From Fibrobacter succinogenes (GTDB lineage Bacteria; Fibrobacterota; Fibrobacteria; Fibrobacterales; Fibrobacteraceae): a stretch of 64,000 bases of DNA. Where the stretch lies: contig CACWNW010000011.1 of the NCBI GenBank assembly GCA_902762305.1, positions 93,219-157,218 of the forward strand, given 5' to 3'. The translations under genes were made by a program, and so were the position numbers. Below are positions 27,297 through 36,617 of the stretch, piece by piece. Below the pieces are notes generated by a model. It saw only the letters and a list, made by a program, of their open reading frames with translations, was not told where the DNA came from and made no database searches. How positions within the stretch are numbered: the stretch's first letter is position 1; each line of letters begins with the position of its first letter.

Positions 27297-27476
27297 ATGG
27301 CCGACCAGAACGACAAAAATATCAAAACCGGCGAAACGCCCGAGAACCCCCAGCAAGAAAATTCTCAGGATAAAAATGCGCCGGATTTCGCGAAACTCGC
27401 CGATGCCGCATCGCCCGAAGGCAGCAGCATAAACAGCGAGGACTACTGGTTCCTGAAATTGAACGGGAATTGCTAG
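27297..27476 (+). CDS. 59-residue protein upstream of hflX
   Basis: Starts MADQNDKNIKTGETPENPQQ and ends EDYWFLKLNGNC. Hydrophilic, acidic and probably largely disordered, with a short hydrophobic C-terminus and a final Cys. I recognise no domain. The start is supported by TATATT 6 nt upstream. It ends 9 nt before hflX, so it leads that operon. Confidence 0.6.
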   Translation: MADQNDKNIKTGETPENPQQENSQDKNAPDFAKLADAASPEGSSINSEDYWFLKLNGNC

Positions 27477-27485
27477 AAAGGCAGA

Positions 27486-28652
27486 ATGAAACAGCCAGCA
27501 GAACATAAGCAAGAAAAGGAACGCTGCATCCTCGTGGGGATTTCGACCCCGAAAGTGCGCAACTGGATGGCAAGCGAGCAGCTTGCTGAACTCGGGCGAC
27601 TTGCCGAAACCGCAGGCGCCGTCGTCGTCAAGAGTTTCCTGCAGCGTGTCCAGAACTTCAACCCGGCCACCCTCATCGGCGAAGGCAAGGTGAACGAGGT
27701 CAAGCGCGCCCTCGAAGAAGAAAACGCGAAGATGGTCGTGTTCGACGACGACCTTTCCGGCTCGCAGGTCAGGAACCTGGAGCAGCGTCTCCCCGGAATC
27801 AAGGTGCTCGACCGCACGGGCCTCATCCTCGATATTTTCGCGAAGCACGCCATCACGGCCGAAAGCCGCCTGATGGTGGAAGTCGCGCAGCTGCAGTACA
27901 TGATGCCGCGCCTCACCCGCGCCTGGACACACCTTTGCCGCCAGCACAACGGAGGTATCGGCACCAAGGGCCCGGGCGAAACCCAGCTCGAAACGGACCG
28001 CCGCATGATCCGCAAGCGCATCCAGGAACTGAAGAAGAAACTCGAGAAAATCGAGGAGGCGCGCGAAAGCCAGGCAGAGAACCGCAACGACATCTTCCAG
28101 GTGGGCATCGTGGGCTATACGAACGCCGGCAAGTCCACCCTCACGAACCGCCTGACCGGCGCGGACGTGTACGTGGAAGACAAACTGTTCGCCACCCTCG
28201 ACAGCACCACACGCAAACTTTACCTGGACGGGGAGAACATCATCCTCTCCGATACCGTCGGGTTTATCCGCAAGCTCCCCCACAACCTCATCGAAACCTT
28301 CAAGAGCACCCTCGGTGTGGCCGCCCACGCGGACTGCATCCTGGAAGTTGTCGACGGGAGCGCCCCCGATTACCGCGACCACCTGGAAGTCACGCACAAG
28401 ACGCTCGAAGGCATCATCGACAAGGAAACGCCCCGCATCCGCGTGTTCAACAAGGCGGAAATATGTGACGAGGCGCGCCGCACGGAACTGCGTGAAAACT
28501 ACCCCGAAGCCATCCAGATAAGCGCCCGCGAAAACATCGGCATGGAGCGGTTGCGGGCCGTATTCAAGGAGCAGCTCGACGCCTGGAAGAAGCGCCGTTT
28601 TGCCCGCGAGGAACAGGAAAAAGAACGCGCCGAAGCTCCCTGGCCAAATTAA
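27486..28652 (+). CDS. hflX: GTPase HflX
   Basis: Ribosome-associated GTPase that binds the 50S subunit and helps rescue or split stalled ribosomes. The N-terminal HflX domain includes FNPATLIGEGKVNEV and LDRTGLILDIFA, and the glycine-rich linker GGIGTKGPGETQLETDRR is diagnostic. The G domain has G1 GYTNAGKSTL, G3 DTVGFIRKLPHNLIE and G4 NKAE. 388 residues, near the usual length. Preceded by AAAGGCAG and the 59-residue gene. Confidence 0.95.
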   Translation: MKQPAEHKQEKERCILVGISTPKVRNWMASEQLAELGRLAETAGAVVVKSFLQRVQNFNPATLIGEGKVNEVKRALEEENAKMVVFDDDLSGSQVRNLEQRLPGIKVLDRTGLILDIFAKHAITAESRLMVEVAQLQYMMPRLTRAWTHLCRQHNGGIGTKGPGETQLETDRRMIRKRIQELKKKLEKIEEARESQAENRNDIFQVGIVGYTNAGKSTLTNRLTGADVYVEDKLFATLDSTTRKLYLDGENIILSDTVGFIRKLPHNLIETFKSTLGVAAHADCILEVVDGSAPDYRDHLEVTHKTLEGIIDKETPRIRVFNKAEICDEARRTELRENYPEAIQISARENIGMERLRAVFKEQLDAWKKRRFAREEQEKERAEAPWPN

Positions 28653-28700
28653 TTGATAATTGATGATGGATAATGTATGATGTATGATGTGGAATGACAA
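28653..28700. repeat. AT-rich TTGATAATTGATGATGGATAATG repeat tract
   Basis: Short reiterated blocks (ATTGATAATTGATGATGG, ATAATGTATGATGTATGATG) between hflX and pgpA. The same units appear in both orientations at 59219-59334. Confidence 0.5.
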
Positions 28701-28718
28701 GTTCAAAAAGAGTCTGAT

Positions 28719-29321
28719 ATGAATAGAGAAGAACTGAGAAAGAAATACGGGAAAAGGCGCGTGCCGCATGAATGGCGCAAGACGGACTGGCTTACCACGC
28801 TCGTCGTGACCTTCTTCGGCTCGGGAATGAGCCCGAAAGCCCCCGGCACCATGGGAAGCCTCGCTGCGGCAGTTGTCGCCTACCCCATGGCAGTTCTAGT
28901 CTGCCACCTGTTCGAATTCGAATCCTACATAGTCGTCGGTAGCGAATTATTCGGCCTGTTTATAAACCTGTTTTTCCTGGCAGCAGCCCTTATCGTGTTC
29001 TTTGCCGCAATCCCCTTCGTAAAAAAGGCGATGAAGGATACCGGCACCGAAGATCCGGGATGGATTGTCATCGACGAAGTCTGCGGCGTCTTTATGGCGC
29101 TGGCATTCATACCCTGCAATCTTATTGTCGAATACCCCATCTTCCTGGTCATTGCATTCGGGCTGTTCCGCTTCTTCGATATCCTGAAACCGCTCGGAAT
29201 ACACAGGTTCGAGAAACTCCCGGGAGCATGGGGCGTGATGGCGGACGACCTTCTCGGCGGTCTTTATGCGGCAATCCTGCTCTGGCTTGGAACAATGATT
29301 GTTTTTCTAATCAGTTTCTAG
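28719..29321 (+). CDS. pgpA: Phosphatidylglycerophosphatase A
   Basis: Dephosphorylates phosphatidylglycerol phosphate in the inner membrane to make phosphatidylglycerol. Family motifs: SPKAPGTMGSL, WIVIDEVCGVFMAL, FGLFRFFDILKP and GVMADDLLGGL. The 200 residues include a charged N-terminal extension (about 25 residues) before the first motif, and four hydrophobic segments. AAAGAG precedes the ATG. Confidence 0.93.
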   Translation: MNREELRKKYGKRRVPHEWRKTDWLTTLVVTFFGSGMSPKAPGTMGSLAAAVVAYPMAVLVCHLFEFESYIVVGSELFGLFINLFFLAAALIVFFAAIPFVKKAMKDTGTEDPGWIVIDEVCGVFMALAFIPCNLIVEYPIFLVIAFGLFRFFDILKPLGIHRFEKLPGAWGVMADDLLGGLYAAILLWLGTMIVFLISF

Positions 29322-29344
29322 AATTCATAATTCACGTAAAACTC

Positions 29345-30304
29345 TTAGAACTTAATCGGGTAAAGCAAGTACCAGTGGAATTCCGGATAAACTTGTATTG
29401 CCGGGGCCGGCAGCTTGAAGTAGTTCAGGTACTTGATAAGCGTGCGGGCTAAACGGCTCTGCGGGCGAAAAGCCTCGAGGTCGTAGTCGATGGCAAGATA
29501 AACTTCGCGACGCCTGTCCGCGTCATCCGCATGGAAATCCATCGCCTTTTCATTGATGCTCAACCCTGCGGCAAAAGCGAGCCAGCTCGGGTAATACTTC
29601 TGCACTACAGAAGGCAAAAGACGGTACGGTTTGAAGGACGCCCAGAAAGTCTGGTTCACGTAGTCATCGGTAAAGACAGCTTCTCCACGATGAGTCGTTT
29701 TGTCGTAAAAGTATGTGGAATTAATCCAGTAGCTCCACTTCAGGTCAACATACTTGAATACAGGAACATAGCGCTCGGCCATCGGCAAAAAACCGCCAAG
29801 CGTCCCCGAAAGCACATCGAAAATGCTGAAACCCCAAGCTGGCGAATAGCCGTCCTTCACGTCGATTGCGATATGCGTCGCCATCGCGGAGAGGCCGGCG
29901 AACAGGTACGACTTGAATTCCGAAAGCCCGGCCCAGCGGTAGCCCTCGTAAAAGCTCTCCCCGAGAATCACGCCCGCGGCAAAATGCCCGAACTTGTCCA
30001 GGTTCAGCGCGTATTCAAAGTCATTCTCCATATGGAAATGGCTCGAATCGTTATCCCACCAGCCCTTCGCAAACACGAACACGTAGGCGGCCGCATAAGA
30101 CGAAAGCGTGAGGGCGCCGACCCCGCCAACCTTCCACCACGAAATTTCGGAACGGATATCGACGGAATCTTCGCTGCGGTAATCCCATGTGGAATCACGC
30201 CAGGTCGGCGGATCAAAAGGAGCGGCAAAAGAAGGGACAACTGCGACAAGAATCAGCGCGAAAAGCACCCAATGAGCAATACCTATGCGAGCAAAGTTAT
30301 TCAC
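29345..30304 (-). CDS. DUF2279-like predicted envelope protein
   Basis: 319 residues with an N-terminal signal (LFALILVAVVPSFAAP). The central motif DKFGHFAAG...EGYRWAGLSE...DGYSPAWGFSIFDVLSG matches the DUF2279/YfiM-like family of envelope proteins. The rest is rich in Tyr/Trp and may be outer-membrane associated. Start: GTG 30304 with TATCTT 7 nt upstream and no ribosome binding site, again a leaderless layout. Function unknown. Confidence 0.7.
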   Translation of the reverse strand: MNNFARIGIAHWVLFALILVAVVPSFAAPFDPPTWRDSTWDYRSEDSVDIRSEISWWKVGGVGALTLSSYAAAYVFVFAKGWWDNDSSHFHMENDFEYALNLDKFGHFAAGVILGESFYEGYRWAGLSEFKSYLFAGLSAMATHIAIDVKDGYSPAWGFSIFDVLSGTLGGFLPMAERYVPVFKYVDLKWSYWINSTYFYDKTTHRGEAVFTDDYVNQTFWASFKPYRLLPSVVQKYYPSWLAFAAGLSINEKAMDFHADDADRRREVYLAIDYDLEAFRPQSRLARTLIKYLNYFKLPAPAIQVYPEFHWYLLYPIKF

Positions 30305-30311
30305 TTACGCA

Positions 30312-30317
30312 AAGATA
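30312..30317 (-). promoter_or_regulatory. -10 element for leaderless DUF2279-like mRNA
   Basis: On the minus strand TTTTTTCTATCTTTGCGTAAGTG places TATCTT 7 nt before the GTG start. Confidence 0.45.
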
Positions 30318-30455
30318 GAAAAAACGGACTTTTCAACGGAATCACCCATGAGATGTTTTCGGCAAAAAAAAATAGGCAACCACCCGAAATATAACCGCCG
30401 ATGGCGATTGAATAGTCGCTCAAGTAAACTTGGCGACCGCTTCGCTCGGCTTGCT

Positions 30456-30485
30456 AGTCCTGGCGCTACTTTGTAGCGCAGGACT
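30456..30485. repeat. REP-like hairpin
   Basis: AGTCCT-GGCGCTAC-TTT-GTAGCGC-AGGACT forms a 13-bp stem with one bulged base, between direct repeats of CTTGCTAGTCC (30450-30460 and 30529-30539). No T-run follows on either strand. Confidence 0.5.
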
Positions 30486-30532
30486 TTCGGCTCGGTCATG
30501 TCCAAACAAGTTTGGTCGCGACCCTCGCCTTG

Positions 30533-31663
30533 CTAGTCCTTAACGCAACGAACAGAGTACCCATCATCCTCGTTTTCGGTGAACCAGTACGCATAGTCGA
30601 TGCCTCTGTTCAAACACACGATGTTCGCGCCGCCGCTTTTGTACTCAGTAGAACTCCAGAAATTTGCGTGGATGCCCTCGTTGTCGTATAACCAACTGAC
30701 GCGCACGCGGCCAACAGGCAACGCCGAGAACCCGAAGTTGTCTGAGCCATTGCTATCATATTTGTTGCCATTATTGTCAATTATGTCATTCCAACCTTCC
30801 GTGGACCTGAGTACCATTCCTGCGGTTGCTTTTCCGCCAACTGCAGTGAACAGAGTGAACCACTCAGTGGAATCGGGCAGATGCCAGCCTTCAGGACATA
30901 CACCACGCACGGGATAAGTCGGAGAGCAAATCGAATCATAGCCGCAACCATTGGCCGCGTTACCAGGTAGAATGCCAGAACTATCCATTGCCGCGCTCCA
31001 CGTGTACAATCGACCATATTTGGTGCAGTATTCTGCGGAGTCGTTAAAGCACCAGCTAGTGGAATCGGAGTAGTAAACCAAATTCGAGTCCGTTGACAAC
31101 ACATATTTAAAGGGAACGCCAGTGTAAGCATAGTTCAAGTTTTCAGCCATCCACCACTGTTCACCGATTTTCACCGTCTTGTAAGTCTGTCCGTCCCGGT
31201 CGTCCGTCAGGGTGCCATATTCGCAGTTGTCCTCAGCCTCGGTTTTGCAAGGTGAAGCTACAGAAACTGTAGAAGCACCGGAACTTGAAGAACTGTTTAT
31301 AGGAACCACGGAACTCGACGAACTGTTTTTTTCATCTGAACTACTTGACTTGCCGTCTTTACTGTTGCTGGATTTGGCACCGCTGCTAGACTCACTTGTC
31401 TCGTTAGAACTCGGCTGTGATTTGTCACTGCTGCTCGACGCTTTTACCTCGCTAGAACTCGGCTGTGATTTGTCACTGCTACTAGACTCACTTGTCTCGT
31501 TAGAACTAGACTCTGCCTTCGCGCTTGACGAAGAAACATCTGTATCATCCATTTCGGCAAGTTCAGCGACCCTAACGGGGTCGGTTCCCTTGCTGTCGCC
31601 ACCGCAGGCCGCAAGCACAAGCAACAAAGCCCACAAAGCAAGACCTAGAAAGAAACGACTCAT
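30533..31663 (-). CDS. Lipoprotein with Fibrobacter major paralogous domain
   Basis: 376 residues from ATG 31663, chosen because AAGGGGG precedes it and the product starts MSRFFLGLALWALLLVLAAC, a textbook lipoprotein signal. A Ser-rich linker (about 45-130; SSSSDKSQPSS units) joins to the paralogous domain: DRDGQTYKTVKIGEQWWMAE, GRLYTWSAAMDSSG, GVCPEGWHLPDSTEW, NFGFSALPVGR and YSVRCVKD. It contains paired Cys as in other members. Probably displayed on the outer membrane. The domain has no assigned activity. Confidence 0.88.
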   Translation of the reverse strand: MSRFFLGLALWALLLVLAACGGDSKGTDPVRVAELAEMDDTDVSSSSAKAESSSNETSESSSSDKSQPSSSEVKASSSSDKSQPSSNETSESSSGAKSSNSKDGKSSSSDEKNSSSSSVVPINSSSSSGASTVSVASPCKTEAEDNCEYGTLTDDRDGQTYKTVKIGEQWWMAENLNYAYTGVPFKYVLSTDSNLVYYSDSTSWCFNDSAEYCTKYGRLYTWSAAMDSSGILPGNAANGCGYDSICSPTYPVRGVCPEGWHLPDSTEWFTLFTAVGGKATAGMVLRSTEGWNDIIDNNGNKYDSNGSDNFGFSALPVGRVRVSWLYDNEGIHANFWSSTEYKSGGANIVCLNRGIDYAYWFTENEDDGYSVRCVKD

Positions 31664-31745
31664 AATACCCCCTTGGCGACACACATTCGGGAATGAATCT
31701 ATAATTTTATTCGCTAAAAAACAAGGGTAATCCCTTTAGGAAATA

Positions 31746-31799
31746 GAAAAAGACCGCATTTGATGCGGCCTAAAAAGAGATCCCCGCCCTGAGGCGGGG
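31746..31799 (-). terminator. Two tandem terminators after fabF
   Basis: Reading the minus strand, CCCCGCCTCAGGGCGGGG then ATCTCTTTTT (31799-31771), and GGCCGCATCAAATGCGGTC then TTTTTC (31770-31746). Confidence 0.85.
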
Positions 31800-31828
31800 A
31801 CGACATTCAAGGGTGCAAGCCGTCGCGA

Positions 31829-33058
31829 TTAGTCGCGGGCCAAGAGGAGCACGCTGTTCTGGCCGCCGAAGCCGAAGCCGTCGGACAGGGCGTACTTGAA
31901 ATTGTGGCTCGTGTTCTTGTTGGCGCAGACATCCAGGTGGATGCGTTCGTCCTGGTTGAACACGTTCGTGGTCGCATGGATCATCTGGTTCTGCAGCGAC
32001 TTCACAGTGATGATGGCTTCGAGAGCGCCGGCGGCACCCAGGGCATGGCCAATCATACACTTGGAAGAGTTCACCTTGAGAGTGTCGGAAGCACCGAAGA
32101 CCTTCTCGAGAGCAGAGCATTCAGCCACGTCGCCAAGCGGAGTAGACGTACCGTGAGTATTCACGTAGCCCACATCCTTCGGGGAAATACCGGCATCGCG
32201 GAGAGCCATCTGGATGGCGAGACGCACACCTTCGCCGTCTTCACGCGGAGCGGACATGTGGTGAGCATCGGCGCTCATGCCAACTGCGGCAACACGAGCC
32301 AGGATGTTGGCACCGCGCTTCTTGGCATGGCTCAAACTTTCAAGCACGAGGATACCGGAACCTTCACCCATGACAAAACCGTCGCGGTCCTTGTCGAAGG
32401 GGCGGGAAGCCGTTGCCGGGTCATCGTTGCGCTTGCTCAAGGCATGCATCGTGGTAAAGCCAGCGAGAGCGAGCGGGTTCACGGTTTCGTCGGTACCACC
32501 AGCGAGCATGATATCGGCGCGGCCAAGACGGATGGCGTCAAAAGCGGCGGCGATGGAGTGGTTGGACGTGGCACAGGCAGAAACGACTGCGTAGCAGGGG
32601 CCCATCCAGCCCGTGCGGTTGGAAACCTCACCTGCCGGCATGTTGGTGATAGACATCGGAATGAAGAACGGGGACACGCGGTTCGGGCCACGGTTCGCAA
32701 GCATCACCGCATTGTCCGTATAGGTCTGCATACCTCCGATACCGGCACCGATAATCACGCCCGAACGGGACGGATCTTCGGCCTTGGGGTCGATTCCTGC
32801 ATTCTTCATGGCCTGGAAAGCGGAATAGACGGCGTACTGGATGCACTTCGAATACCTGGACTGGTCGCGGTTGCTGAAATATTCGGAACTGTCGAATTCC
32901 TTGACTGCGGCAGCAATTTTGACGGGAAGCGTGGAAACATCGAACCTGTCGATGGTGGCGACGCCAGACTTTCCCTGCAGCAGGTTGTCCCAGAGGATGT
33001 CGGGGGAATTGCCAAGGGCCGAAACACAGCCCATACCGGTAATTACAACTTCTTCCAT
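31829..33058 (-). CDS. fabF: Beta-ketoacyl-ACP synthase II
   Basis: Elongating condensing enzyme of fatty acid synthesis. 409 residues. The thiolase-fold triad is complete: Cys162 in VVSACATSNHS, His in NTHGTSTPLGD and His in MIGHALGAAG. The C-terminus ends FGFGGQNSVLLLARD as in the family. The start MEEVVITGMG is standard. A CTATATT element lies about 35 nt upstream on the minus strand with a normal leader (AGGAAAC). Not clustered with acpP or other fab genes here. Confidence 0.95.
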   Translation of the reverse strand: MEEVVITGMGCVSALGNSPDILWDNLLQGKSGVATIDRFDVSTLPVKIAAAVKEFDSSEYFSNRDQSRYSKCIQYAVYSAFQAMKNAGIDPKAEDPSRSGVIIGAGIGGMQTYTDNAVMLANRGPNRVSPFFIPMSITNMPAGEVSNRTGWMGPCYAVVSACATSNHSIAAAFDAIRLGRADIMLAGGTDETVNPLALAGFTTMHALSKRNDDPATASRPFDKDRDGFVMGEGSGILVLESLSHAKKRGANILARVAAVGMSADAHHMSAPREDGEGVRLAIQMALRDAGISPKDVGYVNTHGTSTPLGDVAECSALEKVFGASDTLKVNSSKCMIGHALGAAGALEAIITVKSLQNQMIHATTNVFNQDERIHLDVCANKNTSHNFKYALSDGFGFGGQNSVLLLARD

Positions 33059-33238
33059 AGTAGTTTCCTGTATAACAAATTAACGTGGCCGAATATAGTA
33101 AATAAATTTCTTACAATAAAGTGTTTTATTTCTCATCGCCCCGTAAAAACGACAAAACGAGGAAAAAAGCGGACAAAGCGGCAAAAATAAAAAAGGGACA
33201 AATCCGCCCCCTCACAAAAAACTACATTTGCACCCGTT

Positions 33239-33784
33239 ATGACAAAAAAGAAAAGCTCTTCCAACCTGGTCTGGATGGATTTGGAAATGTCCGGACTCGA
33301 CCCCGAAAAGGACGTCATCCTGGAAGTCGCCACCATCGTCACCGATGCTGAACTGAACATCCTGGCCGAAGGACCGGTCATCGCCATACACCAGGGCGAG
33401 AACATATTCGAATCCATGGACGAATGGAACACAACGCACCATACCGCAAGCGGGCTTGTAGACCGCTGCCGCCGTTCGCGCTACTCCACCGCCGACGCTG
33501 AGCAGGTGACTCTCGATTTCATCAAGCCTTTTACCGAGAAGGCGAAGAACGTCTTATGCGGGAATTCCATCACCCAGGACAGGAGATTCCTGTACAAGTA
33601 CATGCCGAACATCTCGAACTGGCTTTGCTACAGGAACATCGACGTAAGTTCCATCAAGGAGCTTACCTTCCGCTGGTACCCGAAACTCGAGGAATTCCAG
33701 AAGGAAAAGCGTCACGAGGCCCTGAACGACATCCGCGAAAGCATTGCCGAACTCGCCTATTACCGCAAGACTATATTTAAATAA
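33239..33784 (+). CDS. orn: Oligoribonuclease
   Basis: 3'-5' exoribonuclease that finishes degradation of 2-5 nt RNAs, including pGpG. 181 residues with the DEDDh residues: Asp and Glu in WMDLEMSGLDP, Asp in CGNSITQDRRFL, and His/Asp in RHEALNDIRESI. TACATT lies 10 nt before the ATG. The next gene starts 1 nt after the stop. pGpG is made by cyclic-di-GMP phosphodiesterases such as the HD-GYP protein at 22444. Confidence 0.95.
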   Translation: MTKKKSSSNLVWMDLEMSGLDPEKDVILEVATIVTDAELNILAEGPVIAIHQGENIFESMDEWNTTHHTASGLVDRCRRSRYSTADAEQVTLDFIKPFTEKAKNVLCGNSITQDRRFLYKYMPNISNWLCYRNIDVSSIKELTFRWYPKLEEFQKEKRHEALNDIRESIAELAYYRKTIFK

Positions 33785-33785
33785 G

Positions 33786-35183
33786 ATGAAGTATTACTAC
33801 GACCCCCAGAATAGACTCCCCTACAAGAAGAGATTACGCAACCGCATCATCGCCATTACTTTATTCATACTCGTATGTGCATCCATTGGTTCGTGCATAT
33901 ATATATCAGGAGACTCCAAGGATAAAAGCCTGATAGTGAACGGCGTCAAGCAAACCTCGGCAGCCGTCGCAGATTCCGCGCAAGCAAGCGCGGCACAGGA
34001 TTTTTCCGCCGGCAGCGGCACCGCGGATTCCGCCTCCGCCCCCGAATCCGCCCTCAAGCCCTTGACAGGCGACGCAATCGCCACGACGGAAGCAGCACCG
34101 GAAGCGAGCAATTCCGCGGACATAGACACCGCGGCAAAAACGATTCCTGACAACGACCCCGTCGATTCCGTGCACATCAAGGCCCAGAAGGACGTGTTCC
34201 TCGCCGAGAAAATCGACAACATGCTCCGCCGCTTCAGGCCCATGCACAGCGCCATCCTGGTAGTCGAACCCAAGAGCAACGAGATTATCGCCTGGGGCGA
34301 AACGAAGGGCTACAAGGTGCAGAACAGCCCCGACTACTTCGTAAAGGAAACCTTCCCCGCCGCATCGCTCGCGAAAACCATCACGATCGCCGCCGCCATG
34401 GAAAGCAACCGCTATTCGCTCAATTCCCCGATTCCGGACAGGGGCGCGCACCACACGCTGTACAAGAACCAGCTGCGCGTGCCCGAGAACTACAAGGGCG
34501 CCACCATCGAGCTGCAAGACGCCTACGCGAAATCCGCGAACCCGCCACTTGCCATCATCGGGATGAACACCGGGGCAAAGCGCCTGCGGGAAGCGGCCCG
34601 GAACCTGGGCTACAACATGAACTTCCCGGGAGGAATCCCGGCGCGCTCCGCGTACAACCCGCCCGATAGCGGCTACGGGCTTGCCGAGGCGAGTTGCGGG
34701 TTCACCGAAGCGACGACCCTCACCCCGCTCCTCGCCGCAGCGCAGGTCCGCGCCATCCTCATGAAGCAGTCGCTCGAAATCCCGTGGGCGAAGGACGTTC
34801 CCGGCTACGCCCCGAAATCGCGCATCGCGCTCGACGTGGGCAAGTTCAGCGAGAACACCTACTACGGGCTGCGCGCCGCGATGGTACGCTCTGTCACGAA
34901 CGGCACCGCAAGGAAGCACATTTCGCCCCGCAACATGGCCCGCAAGAACTTCAACGCGCTCACCATCGGCGGAAAGACAGGCTCTCTCGACGGGCAGGAC
35001 CCGCACGGGCGATACGAATGGTTCATGGGATTCGCGCTGTCGAAGGACGACCCCTCGAAATCGATCATCGTCGTCATCATGCAGGTGCACGACCTGCAGG
35101 GATACCGCTCGCAGCCCGCATGCCAGGTGGCGGCCATGATAATGAACTACTGGGCGCACCAGACGCTCTGGCCGAAAAAATAA
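33786..35183 (+). CDS. Penicillin-binding transpeptidase domain protein
   Basis: 465-residue peptidoglycan transpeptidase. Short cytoplasmic N-terminus, one membrane anchor (about 20-40), an Ala/Ser/Asp-rich linker (about 55-130), then the penicillin-binding domain with SLAK (Ser194, Lys197), SAN (about 252) and KTG (GGKTGSLDG, about 398). No transglycosylase or dimerisation domain, so it is a small class B-like protein or a carboxypeptidase-like enzyme. ATG 33786 follows the orn stop by 1 nt. Confidence 0.88.
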   Translation: MKYYYDPQNRLPYKKRLRNRIIAITLFILVCASIGSCIYISGDSKDKSLIVNGVKQTSAAVADSAQASAAQDFSAGSGTADSASAPESALKPLTGDAIATTEAAPEASNSADIDTAAKTIPDNDPVDSVHIKAQKDVFLAEKIDNMLRRFRPMHSAILVVEPKSNEIIAWGETKGYKVQNSPDYFVKETFPAASLAKTITIAAAMESNRYSLNSPIPDRGAHHTLYKNQLRVPENYKGATIELQDAYAKSANPPLAIIGMNTGAKRLREAARNLGYNMNFPGGIPARSAYNPPDSGYGLAEASCGFTEATTLTPLLAAAQVRAILMKQSLEIPWAKDVPGYAPKSRIALDVGKFSENTYYGLRAAMVRSVTNGTARKHISPRNMARKNFNALTIGGKTGSLDGQDPHGRYEWFMGFALSKDDPSKSIIVVIMQVHDLQGYRSQPACQVAAMIMNYWAHQTLWPKK

Positions 35184-35227
35184 TGGCGCAGTAATTACTA
35201 GATTTAGAACAAAATACGAGGATTTAT

Positions 35228-36106
35228 ATGGAACCTACTTGGTGGAACTTGATACCGACCTACTTTGACGGAATAGCCTTCACAATTCCCTTGATGAACT
35301 TCCAGGTCCACTGGTACGGCATGATGTATATCTTCGCCTTCATTACCGCCTACTTCACCATGTGGAAAATCAATTCGAAGGAGAAGCTCGGGTACACGAA
35401 GGAACAGTTCGACAACCTTTTCGTATGGGCCATCGCGGGCATCCTCATCGGGGCCCGTCTCGGGTACGTGTTCTTCTACAAGCCGGGCTACTACCTCGCG
35501 AATCCGACGGAAATTATCCTCCCCCTCACGCACGACGCGCTCGGCTGGCACTTCACGGGAATCGCGGGAATGAGCTACCACGGCGGCATGATCCTCGGTA
35601 CAATTTTCGCAATCATCGGGATGAAGCGCAACAAGATGGACGTGTGGAAGACATTGAACCTGAGCTTCCTCGCAGCGCCGCTTGCCTACACCTGGGGCCG
35701 CTACGGCAACTTCATCAACGGGGAACTCTTCGGCGAGGTGACCACGAGCCCCATCGGCATGTACTTCCCGCTTGCGCACGACAGCCCCATCACCAACCCG
35801 ATTCTGCACCACCCGAGCCAGCTGTACGAAATGTGCTTCGAGGGTGTCATCCTGTTCGCACTCCTCTACAACCTGAGGCGCATTCCGCTCCTGCGCGACA
35901 AGATGCCGTGCCTCTACCTGATGGGCTACGGCATATTCCGCTTCTTCATCGAATTCTTCCGCAGGCCCGACGCCCACCTCGGGCGCATCGACCTGTTCGG
36001 CATGAGCCGCGGCCAGACGCTCTGCAGCCTCATGATTATCACCGGAATCGTGTGGCTTGTCGTGCTTCTCTACAGGGAAAAGAAAGCCAGCAAGCCTGCC
36101 GCATAA
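35228..36106 (+). CDS. lgt: Prolipoprotein diacylglyceryl transferase
   Basis: Transfers diacylglyceryl from phosphatidylglycerol to the lipobox Cys of prolipoproteins in the inner membrane. 292 residues with about seven hydrophobic segments. Signature GRYGNFINGELFGE; YHGGMILG and HPSQLYE are also conserved. ATG 35228 follows CGAGGA. It would act on the several lipoproteins encoded in this window. Confidence 0.96.
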   Translation: MEPTWWNLIPTYFDGIAFTIPLMNFQVHWYGMMYIFAFITAYFTMWKINSKEKLGYTKEQFDNLFVWAIAGILIGARLGYVFFYKPGYYLANPTEIILPLTHDALGWHFTGIAGMSYHGGMILGTIFAIIGMKRNKMDVWKTLNLSFLAAPLAYTWGRYGNFINGELFGEVTTSPIGMYFPLAHDSPITNPILHHPSQLYEMCFEGVILFALLYNLRRIPLLRDKMPCLYLMGYGIFRFFIEFFRRPDAHLGRIDLFGMSRGQTLCSLMIITGIVWLVVLLYREKKASKPAA

Positions 36107-36302
36107 CCCCTCCCAAAAAGCAATACACACTAACGGCGTCGCTTATTAACAGCGGCGCTTACTTATTATCGCAGCGCAAACCTCAGACAACGAACGGTCT
36201 CCGTGAGCCGGAGGCGGCTCATCACTATGAGCCGTCGAGGCGAGAGTGAGTGAGATAACGGAGGTTCTTAACCTTAAACGTCGAACGAACGGTCTATAAC
36301 AG

Positions 36303-36330
36303 AAAACCGGGCGCCTGAGCGTCCGGTTTT
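36303..36330. terminator. Bidirectional terminator between lgt and rpmA
   Basis: AAAACCGGGCGC-CTGA-GCGTCCGGTTTT: an A-tract/T-tract hairpin usable from both strands. Between it and lgt (36107-36300) are only short repeats such as CGAACGGTCT twice and a GAGCCG-type hairpin. Confidence 0.75.
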
Positions 36331-36350
36331 CAAATTCGACTTGAACGAAC

Positions 36351-36614
36351 TTAGTTGGCTTCTTCCGGGTAGACAGAAACCTTCTGGCGATTCGCGTCAA
36401 TGTGTTCGAACTTCACCTTGCCATCAACGAGAGAGAACAGGGTAAAATCCTTGCCCATGCCGACGTTGGTGCCCTTGTGGAAGTGAGAACCGCGCTGACG
36501 AACGAGGATGTTGCCAGCCTTGACGGTTTCGCCCGCGTACTTCTTAACACCAAGGTACTTGGCGTTACTGTCGCGGCCGTTACGTACGGAACCTTGACCT
36601 TTCTTGTGTGCCAT
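36351..36614 (-). CDS. rpmA: 50S ribosomal protein L27
   Basis: 87 residues beginning [20 protein letters not shown], the conserved L27 N-terminus that reaches the peptidyl transferase centre, then [16 protein letters not shown]. No extra leader peptide to cleave. Follows rplU by 3 nt. Confidence 0.97.
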   Translation of the reverse strand: MAHKKGQGSVRNGRDSNAKYLGVKKYAGETVKAGNILVRQRGSHFHKGTNVGMGKDFTLFSLVDGKVKFEHIDANRQKVSVYPEEAN

Positions 36615-36617
36615 GGA

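Noticed and set aside
27264..28769. N-terminal extension of the TenI-like frame to 734 codons
   Set aside because: The extension is antisense to hflX, and a promoter and ATG at 27263 define the real start.
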